Source: Stichopus chloronotus (Eukaryota > Echinodermata > Holothuroidea > Aspidochirotida > Stichopodidae). Taken from it: DNA of 64,000 bases. Location of the stretch: positions 28,039,475-28,103,474 of the forward strand of contig CM037839.1 in the NCBI GenBank assembly GCA_021234535.1, written 5' to 3'. Every line of letters starts with the position of its first letter. Position 1 is the first letter of the stretch. The notes under the pieces were generated by a model that saw only the letters and a program-made list of their open reading frames with translations, was not told the DNA's origin and searched no databases. Positions 13,501-25,500 of the stretch are shown here, in pieces. Both the position numbers and the translations under genes were made by a program.

Positions 13501-16500
13501 ACTTACAATTAAACGAGAAATGTCTTGTCCATCCTCCTTGGGATGGGGACAAACTCTAGATAAGACTGAACCCTTTGAGGAGGTGCTAGGACCTTTGAGA
13601 AGGACGCACCACTCCACGTTAGGGACAGGGGAGTACTTGGGGCACGGTCAAAGGTTGCCAATCATATTTGCATGAGTAGAGAGTGGTGCTTTGGTCTTGT
13701 GGAGGCAGGTAAGTTTGGAGTGTGGTAAATATCCCAACCAGGTAAGTTTTGTGATATTATTCATCAGTAAATGGTTACTTATGTATTTAACCATGTTACA
13801 GTACATTTATGAAACACCATGTACATCAGGTACATGGTACTTATGTACTTAACTGGTCAATAGTAGGCATATTATATACTAGTGCATGGTTTCTGGTAGG
13901 TTGCCAGATAGCTTATCATAACTATATGAAATTTAACAGTCGTCTGACTGTCAGAGAGGAGTAAAATGCCGTCAGACAACCGTAGTCACTCCTCCTGGTT
14001 GTCTGACGAACAAGTAACTGTCTCTGAAGAAAGGTTTCCTCTTCAAAGTAAAACTATGATTGGATCCCAGGCCCTGTTCAGTGAAACCGCAAGAAATTGT
14101 CATGCTTTTTTTTTTCTGACTTCTTTTTTTAAGACAAGCAAATATTGGAAGTAGGTTGTCTGAAGGGCAAGTTAAAATGTTTTGTTAAAAATCAGGCCAG
14201 TTTGTTCAACTAAGTGAGTGGTTTATACTTTGGTTACTTCTTGAGGTTACCAGACTCACTTGATACTGTAAGTATGATCGGAAGTCTTGCCATGATGCAG
14301 TGCTTATGATACGAGATTTTTTTATGAACCAAAAACCATGAAACTGTCAAAATGTATACAAAGTGGCTAATCCCTTAACTTTTCAAACTTTTAACAATTA
14401 ATGTTGCTCACCTGACCTGAGTTTGTCAAGTGATCACAGTCCAACTGTCCTCATCCATCAACAAATTAAACGTTTGACATTTTATGACACCTGTAAATCA
14501 TTGAATGCATTGTGATGTGTATTCTTGAATACATCATAAATAATTGAATGTATTTAAATTATTGTGAGTCATTTCTTACAAGTTGCTGGCTCTAGCACAA
14601 AAAGGAAACAAGACATTTGTATCATGACCCAAACTGTTATAGTTTGTGTCCACAGCTAGTGATTGTCAGTGGTTTATAAAACTGACAAATTGAATTGTCA
14701 GTGGTAACCAATTTGAAATTTGGATGAGTAGTGTTCATTGAACATTGTATTAATTGTTGCCAAGTTGGCAGTTGACTACATATTCAAGGAATGTGTATAT
14801 CACCATATTTTAGTTTACTTACACACCTTATTCAATTAAGTACTAACGCATGGTATACAAGAACAGGGATTGTGCAGGTCCTGGAATTCCTGGAAAACCA
14901 GAGAAAAGAAAATGTGAAATAGTTCACCAACCAAAATGGCTGAATGTTCAAGATTGTAGTAGTGCAATGCAATTGTCATTTTGAGAGAAAGAAAGAGCAA
15001 GTATGTATTGTACTTATAGACTTGTAGTGGAATCACAGTAGTTTAAAGGATTTTCAGTTGATGTTCTTAAAAGTCAGGGAAAAGTTCAGGAGAACTCAGC
15101 CAACTAGGATATGTAGAACCCATGAAGAAGTATTGTTCAAAGCAGATTGAGTGAGGTGAAACTGACAGAAACTTCTAGATCTTGGAATGGTAGTTGCTAG
15201 TGATGTTTATTGGGACATGGTGGAGCCATTGGCTCACAACAATAGATATCAAGAATGAAGGGATGATGGTGACCTTTTATCATGACTACAAAAGACTGAT
15301 CTATCTCCATGATGATATTGATACCTTGAAGAATATGATACTTTTTGAATATGATACTATTGTCATGAAGAAATGTGATACTGACATAATTTGGCAATCT
15401 TCTCATTGTTGTCATTTGATATGCAGTATGAGGTACAGCCATGAGTTGATTCTGACATAATTGCACTCCGGTCATAGTCAGCTCCATGCAGTGCACTGAA
15501 AGTGAGGAATAAAATTTTGCCAAAAGGATGGTACTTTTAGCTGCAGGTTACAAAACAAGTCAGATGAAGTTATTAGGTAGCTTGTGTCAGCATTGATTTA
15601 GATGAGTATGTACATTATACAGGTTCATCTTGAGGTGCCAGACTGAACCTTACAGTGTGTACTTCAACGTTGGGGCCAGAGCTGGACTTCAAGAGAATTG
15701 ATTATATTTTAGTCTAAAATCATTCACTTATGGAAATGGCACTGATAGGATCGATGGTTTATCAGAGTCACCATTTGAAGGAGTATGCAGGGTTCATCAC
15801 TTTTTCCTCTTGTGCTGTTAAGGTTTATTTAATTCTTGGTGCATTTTGAAGTTTGTGTAATTAACTGTAAATATTTGTGAAACGGCAGAAACGCTAACCA
15901 TGGTTCCACTTTTCTTTCATCTTGCAGCAAGTCATTGCACCTTATACAGACATACACTATAGGCATTCAGGAGAAGCAGACCAACAAAATAGGTGAGGAA
16001 TCTGTCCTTCTCTTTTAACCCCTCGCAGGACTTGCAAGCCTGCATTACTTTATGTTTTGACATTACATTTGATGCACCCACTTGATTATGTCTGCAAGAT
16101 CCAACTGAATTTCAGATATTTTAAATTTTTAAGAAAGTTATAAGAAGTTGTCACTATTGGGATAAAAGAAAAAATTTACTTACCCCCTCCTCACCTTGAT
16201 ATGCTTTCCCTGAAATAGCAAATAACAGATTGACATTTTATTTGGTCACCCTTTGTTGATATCATTAACAGCGGCAGAGAGGACCGTGAGTCATGGTATA
16301 GGGCCAGCCGTATCGCTGTGGTCACCCTTTTGAGGTCTTGGCCGGGTGAGTAATTTTTACATCAGTCTACAAATCGTGTGGGAAGTAGATTGGCCTTGAG
16401 TAGAATTATGCTATTGAGTCGAAGTGTAAGCTTTCAGGAAAGGAGGTTTATGCTACCTGAACATTATTTTACAAACCTTGCAGGATTCACAGTCTTCTTT

Positions 16501-19500
16501 AAAGTTCTTAATAAGCAAAGAGTTCTGCAATCACATTGCCATGTTACGGCACTCTTCAAGGGAACTATGCAGTTTTAGTACCCCGGTTAGCCTTCTTCTG
16601 ATTAATATCTTGATGTCAGCTATTTATGTTATTTTTTTGTTTTTGTGTGAGAGTCCTCCTGTGTCTTGGTTGTCTTCATCTTTTGTTTATTCAATGCTTA
16701 CTACATTTTTGTGCTGGATTCATACATACCTGAGTAAACCATTAGATGTGTACATAATCAGGCATTGGATAAGCGTGTTTGTAATCACTTTGACGTTAAT
16801 TTGTTTCATCCTCAGCCCTCATAGAGACCATCTGTAAAAATTTCTATGTGTAACTAGACTCTTTACATTACTGAATAGTCAGGGCATAATATATAATAAG
16901 ATAAGAGTTCAGTGTTTCATGTAGATCTTATTCCTTTGAGGTGAATGAAATCAATTGAGTTACCATTCTAATCTATTGTGGAATTCCTTGAATGATCGTA
17001 ACAAAACCCCCTAGAGTGGGCCGAAATCACCCCGGAGTTGGCGGGGGGGGGGGCAAAATGCCAAGTTCTTCAGAGTCCATAGCACATGTTCACTGGGTCA
17101 GACAGAATGCAACAGTACAACCTCATCTAGGCAATATAGTTACCTCAAGTGCATGAAACTGAAATTTTGTACTTATGGTGCCTTATGACATCTGTGGTCA
17201 CTGCTCCCTTTTCATGGTGTCGTTCCATTAAATAGGATATTCCAATCTGTCCACTCCGGTGCTATTTATAGAAAGCTTGCCGTCCCATGGCAATGAGAAT
17301 GTACCCTGAATAGAAACAGGAAGTTATTAATCCAAGAACACCAGTAGCTTTTTTGTCACTTCCCTTGAGACGTTTGAAGGTTGCATAAACTGTATTATGG
17401 AAGTCAGTTTTTATCTTGACAGGTATTAATCACATATGGTGTTCAAAGTGTGTGAACTTCAGAATGGTAAGGGAAAGCCTAGTGGAGTTGGTAACTAGGT
17501 GATATGTATCTGAGGATTTAAAAGATACTGTTAGAATAGGAGCAAAATGAAAACTGAAGCAGACAAAAACAAAAGGTATACTTTAAAACTTAAAGTGAGG
17601 TGGTTAGTGTGAAGTTGTTACACTGAGCTAGTTCTCATGATGAAACAATTGGAAAGGCATTGACCCATGAAAGCCTGATCATGATTTAATTTCATGTATG
17701 ATTCCCACCAGTTGTAAATTATCCTACCTGAAAAACAGAATTTCTCTCAAATTGTCTGAAGTCAAAGCCTTAAGTTTGTTTATTGTCACATATTTGAGTG
17801 AGTTCAGTGTTCAACTTATTCACACTGCAGTGCTTGTTTATCATATGCCAATCAAAATGGGTTGCCTGCTAACCAATTCAAACATTGATTAGCAAAACTT
17901 TTAATCTATTTGTTCATGTTAGTTGGTCCCTTGTGGTTACAGTGGCTGGTTTACAGTGGGTTGGTCTCGCAGGAATGGTTTACAGTTGGGTGGATTACAG
18001 TGGGGTAGTGGGATGATTAAAAGTGGGTTGCTTCACATTGAGATCCCTTTCAGTGAATGGTTACAGTGATACGCTTACAATGAGGTGACTACAGTGAGGT
18101 GACTACAGTGAGGTGACTACTGTGAGGTGACTACACTGAAGTGGTTACGGGGAGGTGGTTCATGAGGTGGTATCATTGAAGTGGTAACAGTGGGGTGGTT
18201 AAAGTGATGTGGTTACATCACATTGATTATTTACAGTGGGGTTGTTAAAGTGGGTTAGTTTGCAGTGAGGTTTTTACAGTGAGGTCATTTTCAGTGAATG
18301 GTTTAGTGAGCTTGAGAAAGTGATGTGGTTACAGTGAGTTTTTGTTTACATTGAAGTAGTGGATTTCTTAGTGTTTTTCTTCTGATGCCCATATTACACT
18401 TGAGTGGTCGTCATTGGAATACCACTGAAGCCATATGACTATTTAGATTTACACCTGCTATGGATGCCAAGTCCAATAAATCATTGTTTTTTTCTATTTA
18501 TCGTAATCGTGCTTGTGGTCATCAGTTTTTCAAAGACAGTTTATACCCAGAGATGATCTATGTTGTGCCTTAGGGGGCACAGTGTAAATATTTTTCCACC
18601 TGCTCCATGTTTTTTGCTTCTATACAAAATGACCAGTCAAGCAATGGAGCTCTGCGTAAGAAACAGAGAATCTTACCAGTTTGGAATGGTTGAAAATCAA
18701 AATTTAAAAATACTGAAGAAAGGGTATTTATGCTTTCGGCCTGTACTTGTCTTTAACAGTTTGCCATTTTACAGCTGCCCTTTGCATCACAAACCTCGAT
18801 GCAACCAAATTTCAAATTTGAAATGTAGCTTATTGGAGAAACAACTCTATTTTTAGCAAGTTGACTTGCAACCTATTTATACCATGGTGGATGTATAATA
18901 GCTAGCCAGAATTATTGATATGATTTGATTCAACTTGGATTGTAAAGGAAATGGATAGAGAAATGATGGTGAATGTGTTACTTACATTTAGATATTTATG
19001 AAATAAATGCTGTCTTGCTTGAAGAATTCAAAACCCCAGAGAAATCTTCATTTTCTTGAAAGACTGATACATGAGCAGTGTTCAGATGACTACACAGTCC
19101 AGTCCCAGCCATAAAATTGCATTTAGTTTGCTTTCTTTTGATTGATTGATCGACTGATTGATTGATAGAATGATCAACAGCATTCTTAAATTTGCTGTCA
19201 CTACTCAGGTGATAGAACATTCACACATTAAGCTTGTGAAGTAGCAATGCTTCCTTGCTCAATACCCGTCTCCAGTCAACCTTAGTACTTTCAATTTAAC
19301 CATGTCTAGAGTGGCATGATAACCTCTTTAATACCACTGTACACCCTCTTACTTTGGTAAACAGTGAATGGTTGGAGCTCTGACTGCACTTTTCTGTAAT
19401 GATGTTAAAAGAATTTTCCACCAACAAGAAAACTTAACATAATATATGAGACTTTTTACTGTTCAGTTAGACATGACGATTGTGCCTATGGAAGCTTCCT

Positions 19501-22500
19501 TAGATGTGAAATAACACATTGAAAGTCGGGCTTCCCTACGAGCCTGAAAATGTCTGACATAGAACTGACAAAGGCTGTTTTCCATTTTTTGGCACTCATT
19601 CCTGTTCCTGTCAAGGTCTTCCAATGCATAAACTCTTTAGTTCAGAGATTTTGAAAACCTTGTGAATGCCTACATTCAGCAAGGTACCTTTCATGCTTGA
19701 AACCAGGGGAGCTGGTACTAACTTGGACAGAAGATTTAATTACTGCTAATACTTTAAGACTCACTCAATCGAGATAAGCTGTGTAATTGGCTCAAAGGTA
19801 TTTCTATCCTTTCTGTGCCAGATCCAGTTTAATATCATTTATCATAAATATTGGTTTTATGATTTTTCCTGTAAAACAAGCGTCTTATTTTCCTTTGAGG
19901 TCCGGTGTTATGACATACTGCATGCATGTTGGCTTCACATTGTATAATTTTGTTTGTATATTTTACAGGCATGATAAGGTTATGCAGTGCAGAATCCAGT
20001 GGTTTGCAATCTTTAATGCAAATACTGTGTGTTCCACATGAAGAGAACAGGGTAAGACATTTATCCTATGTAGACCTCCCCTGATGTTACTTTATGTCAT
20101 AGTTTGAATGCAAATAAAATGTATTCGACATGTAGGTTACAGCGTAAGATTATCATATCCTGTATAGAACCCCCCCAGTGTTATGTCATAATTTGAATGC
20201 AAATAGAGTGTTCTGCATGAAGAGAGCAGGGTATTGATTGACCCAGTTACAGAATGCTCCTAATGTCGCATCATAGTTTTTAATGCAAATACTCTGTTTC
20301 ATGTGCTCCACATAAAGAATACAGGGTAAGATGATCAGAGCTCCCCATTGTGTTTTCATAATTTTTAATACAAATTCTATGAGTTCAACATGAATAGGAC
20401 TCCCCCAATTTTTTTTTTTTTTTTTCATTTATGAATTCAGCAATATTGACTTGTGTATCAATCTTGTTGTTTGACTGGTAGACGTTTCATCTCATTAAAC
20501 TTCAGTCTTGATGTGACTGAAATATTTGCTGAGCCTCTTGTGTGATTGTATATGTATTGTTTTTGTGTTTCTGTTTTCATAGAGTTTTTAAAAGCAGTTT
20601 GTGATATTTTGTGAATATTTTGTAAAATGGAGGCCTACAATATTGTTAATTTGGGGACAAATTCAAGTGACTCAGAAAAAGTTCTTCATGGAAATAGGAA
20701 GAACTCTCTTACATTTCAGTTCGGTTAACTTTTTGCGAGACATTACTCATCTTAGGTACATTCTAAGTTTCTTTACATTTTACTGTTTATGTAGGGTAAT
20801 CCTTAGCCATAATATTAACATCTACACTGCTGTCAGCCCATTTGATCCATCGTCGTCTCGTGGCTGTGGTTGAGTTTGTCTTACTAGAGTTGAGATGGTG
20901 TTTACATTAATTATGCTCACTTCACATATATGTGCTTATTGTCATCATATTAAAAAAAATATGTACACAAGAGAAAAAATTCCTTTTAATATATCTTGGT
21001 AACTCTGCTCTTGGAAAGGATTTTAGAAGTTTAATTTCATTGCCAACCCCGTATTTGGTGTCTCTTTGTCTTGTTTTCTACCAAGACTTAAACTTAACTA
21101 CTGGCCTACTGCAGTTGCTTTTAATGAATGCAGTGGCCCTTCTTGTCTATCGCTATCTTTTTTTGTACTTCTACATACAGAGATACCTGCTAGAAGTGTT
21201 GTATGATGCCTTTTATCTCACTATACCCAAGTGGACAGACGATTTTGACATCGCTATAGCAAGCATCGGTGAGTTTGTTGCTTGGATGGATTGCTCAATT
21301 GTTTCTTTTGCTGTGAGCAGTGATTGATCAGTGATCTGTTATTAATGGTAACAGACTTTGAAGCAATAGGTCACTTGTAGATCAGTAATCAAGTACTGAT
21401 GATTGCAGACTATCAGGCAGTGTGATCAATAATTGATCTGTCATCTATTAATTGATTGTATCAGACTTTGAAACAATGTGATCAATTATTGATCTGTAAT
21501 CTATTATTGATGGCAGCAGAATTCAAAGTAATGTCATCAGTTAATGCTCTATGAACTATTGTTGATAGTTACAGTCTTTGAAGGAACGTGATCAGTTGAT
21601 CTACTTGTGATAGTTGCAGCCTTCAGAGAAATGTAGTCTGTTGTTGATAAGTGATCTGTCCTTTATTGTAGTAAATGTTGTCTCATATAACTTAGGAATG
21701 TAGCCCAGTACTAATGTCATTTGTATTTATTGAGATGTGCTTTGAAGTACCAGTGGAAATTGGTTTCCTTAATATCACACCACTCTGATGGTGACACCAG
21801 TATTAAAATAATAGGCCAGATAAAGTTCAAAATATTCTCATAAAATTCATAATGATACAAAACAACACGTCATCAGTTCTCAATCTGCCCTGATTCTTCC
21901 TATTTAATATGGATTGTTTGAAATGGCCAAAATTTGTCAAACAGGTGGGCCAAGCCCATGGTGCGGAAATCGCAGTGACAAAAGCCAGCAACTTTTTCAT
22001 CATTATGCAGTGATCATGGATTATGAGGTTTTCTTGAATGTCATTTATTTCAGAATGTCTTTTGTCATAAAATGTGTTACAATTTTAATATTTTTGTTGA
22101 CCGAGTGGGCTTCCCTTTCACATGCAAGTTCCTTGTATCATCTTTGTTGATTACTGCTCTGTTGTAGTGAGAGTTTGGGAATCGTCTGGACCATTCTGTT
22201 ACTTCACTCTGAATTCTAACCAGACTGAGACTTGAATTTATGTTCCATTTCTGACATAGTATTTGTAACATTTCTTCTTTATTTTCTGATTTTGTAATTA
22301 TTCTCTCTCATGAAGGTGGTGTTTGTAATGTCTTTTTTATGTCATGTTTGATGTCACATTTCTCCTTCAATTGTTCTTTCAGATACATACGAGTCCCAGT
22401 TATGTACACTTGGGGAAGGTTTTGTGGTAGAGGAAGCTCTAACGGTGTTACCTCACAGAGCTAAAACAAGAACCAATCTCAAAGAAAACCATCTTGCGCT

Positions 22501-25500
22501 CCTCTTGCTTGCTTTTATAAATGCTGGTCTCTTAGAGGTAAGTATTACCTCCCCTTGTCATTAAGTCTCAAAGATGTGTAATGACTTTTGTCAAAACCAT
22601 TTTCAAAGACGTGAGGATAATGGCCTCTGTCAAACCCCTTTCTCGTTGATTTGAGAGTATTTGCCTTTGTCAAAGTCAGTCTCAAAAATGTGAGGATAGT
22701 GGCACTTGTCAAGCCAGTCTCACAGATTTTAGTGACTTTAAAGAGACTCATGGAGTTGATATTGTTTAGTTTGTGACAAGACTGGAGGATGCACTTACTT
22801 AGCAATACTCCTAATTAAGACTCATTAGACATGTATTCCTAATGTTACTGAAAATGTGAAAAAATGGTATAGTATTCATGAACAGGGTTGCTTAAATACA
22901 CTTAGTGCCTTATGGTGAAAAGTGTCTGGTCACAGATTTTTCAATAAGTGATTTTGATCGTTCATAATGTAATCATTGTTGCATCAGTTGTGTCAGGTAT
23001 CTAGAATATCTTAGTTTGACAATTTACCATCAACGTATGAGTCGTACTAAACAGTTGCGACAAAATATCATGAATTTTGTGAAGAAAAATTCCATGAGCC
23101 CCTTTGAAGAAATCTCCTTGCTGTTTTGTATGTGCTTGTAGCATTTACACAGTAGTAACATAGATGTTTTTCTTCACAGTGGCCGTTTTGAGATGTGTTT
23201 TTTTTTTATTTTACTTCCACAGAGCCTTGTAGAGGTTATAACGTCAGGTACAGAGCACCTGTCTATAATGGGCACAGTATTCTTAGGAGAGTTGCTGCAT
23301 ATGGTTAGTATTAAAATCACAGACAGGTTCAGTTGGATAATAATATGACATTCACATACACTGCTACCACAGTAGTTTAATATATGTTACTTATTGTAGT
23401 TGAAGTTTCTGTAATTGATTTATAGATCCAGAATTAAGCTTTACAGGTGTTAGAGATGTTCAAGACCTTCGCATAAAAATGAAGAACTCTGAACATTAAT
23501 CTATGTTTTGTATCCGATTTTTTTTTTATTCCTTGCCGGACATGTGTTTGTGATGGTGATGTCATATGTGTGTGTTTGTGTATGTATATGTGTAGGTGAT
23601 GCTTTGTTGTACAAACAGTATGTCAAGATGGAAAACGGTGATTAGTTTCATACTTGGGTGTGTGCTTTGGTCAAACTGATTAGATGAGCCCTAGTGTTTT
23701 TGGTGGAGGTCACCAGAGGTCAAGTTGTGAAACCTTTGGAAATACAAAATTTTGGGGTGTCCAGAAGTCAGAAGGTCAAAGTATGTAAACTATATTTCAA
23801 GGATAGAAACTGATGAATCTGATACTTTGCATGCCTATTTTTCCTATTCAGTAGTTGTACAGTATTGTATTTGGTGGAGGTCAAAGGTCATTTGAGGTCA
23901 CTACAAGTTGTCTTCTTACAAACACATAATTTCAAGATGGTTTACCGTGAGTGATTTCATTCTGAACACATTTAATGCCCATGCTGAACAGATGGTTTCC
24001 ATAATTCTTTTGCACCTATTTTGTAAGAGTGAGTAAAATGTCTATGAGTCAAAGTATGTCTAAGGTCAAATATGTCAAAGGTCAAATACTTGTAAACGTG
24101 ATGTTTCAAGTAGAATAACTTCAATTGATCTCATACTTAAATGGATGATTCATATTTGTTACATTATAGCCATATGGCAATTTAATCACAATGCCTTTTC
24201 ACTATCTGGTTGGTAACTGTGATGTGTTTGTCATTTGCAGTGTGATCGTATGCTACCGGTGGAATGTGAACTTCATCACCATACTCTCCCCACCCTCATG
24301 GCTCTTGCGGCTTCTGTTGATGCTTCTGTCCTCCAGAGAATGTGAGTACATGCCTGCCTCTTCAGTAATATGTTACATAAACATGTCATCATTTACAAAC
24401 GAAACCTCCTGGTCACTTGCATACATGCTTCTAAATTTGGTCCAAATATATGCTCTTGCTAGGTTAGCATTTGTCTGTGCTGTGGCAATTTTTGAAGTTT
24501 GATTGTTTAAGTCATGAAATGAATTGTGTTAAAAGGTTTCATTCTGATCCATTGTAACTGGAAAAATTATATCCCCTGTAAAAGGAAAAATGTTTATCCT
24601 TTATAACAGGAGAAGTTTCATTTGTAGTGGCTTGATCTTGTCTTGCAGGAACTTTTTCTCAGTTATGCTCTGGCTCATAACATTATGTCATTGTAACAGG
24701 AGGGAGATTCATTTATCTTTGCAGGAAAAGTTTCATCCATTGTCACAAGACAAGTTTCATTCATTGTTACAGGACAAGTTTCATCCATTGTTACAAGACA
24801 AGTTTCATCCATTGTTACAGGAAAAGTTTCATCCATTGTTACAGGACAAGTTTCATCCATTGTTACAGGACAAGTTTCATCCATTGTTACAGGACAAGTT
24901 TCATCCATTGTTACAGGACAAGATCCAATGTAGAATGAAAAGTTTCATTCATTGTAACAGGAAAGGTTACATCAGTTTTAACTGGAAAAGTTTCTGTCCA
25001 TTGTATCAAGAAAATGTCAGGTCATTATAATAATTTGAAGAGAGATATAGCTATGAGCTTCATCTGCTAGAAAGACTAAATAAATGACATCTAATATGAA
25101 GTGACAATGTAAACTTATATGAACAATGGAATTTTAACCTCAAACTAATGTTTTAGAAGGAACATCATTGCATTCAAGCTTGAATGTTGTAGGAATCAAT
25201 TTGTTTTTAACTCACAGACGAGCCACAGCCGCAGTCACAAACCTTTGCCGTTTCCACGAGCTCAAGAAACGTGGTCCCATTCCATGTAGTCTATTTTTGG
25301 ACCAGATCCTGTGCAATTCTCCTGGCTACATGGGACAGAGGAATGAAAAAATCAACTCAAACAGACAAATGCCTCTTACTGTGAGTGAATTTATACACCT
25401 TTATTGACACGTCACTTTTTCTTCTATCCTCACTAGCTGTTAAAGTCAATATCATGAGATGTTGTGATGTTTTAAACAAATATATCCTTGGAAGATGTTT

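Larger units (their letters stand above)
10845..15927 (+). other. RICTOR intron after exon 3 (5.1 kb)
   Basis: Donor GTAGGC, acceptor CATCTTGCAG. It contains a degenerate family of AT-rich repeats (about 13326-13930) and a perfect 12-bp hairpin (13970-14008). No coding sequence is recognised on either strand. Confidence 0.7.
16346..19968 (+). other. RICTOR intron after exon 5 (3.6 kb)
   Basis: Donor GTGAGT, acceptor GTATATTTTACAG. It holds a short poly-G run near 17042, a degenerate 14-bp G-rich array (17935-18365), a GATT microsatellite (19140-19166) and one copy of a dispersed repeat (19747-19810) that also occurs at 28957-29025. No coding sequence is recognised. Confidence 0.7.

Noticed and set aside
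16478..16837. 119-codon hydrophobic plus-strand frame
   Set aside because: It sits in the intron after RICTOR exon 5, is T-rich, and its hydrophobicity follows from composition. No homology is recognised.
24590..25030. 146-codon plus-strand open frame with LLQDKFHP-like repeats
   Set aside because: It lies wholly in a 24-bp minisatellite inside a RICTOR intron. Multiples of three keep frames open on both strands; there is no exon context.
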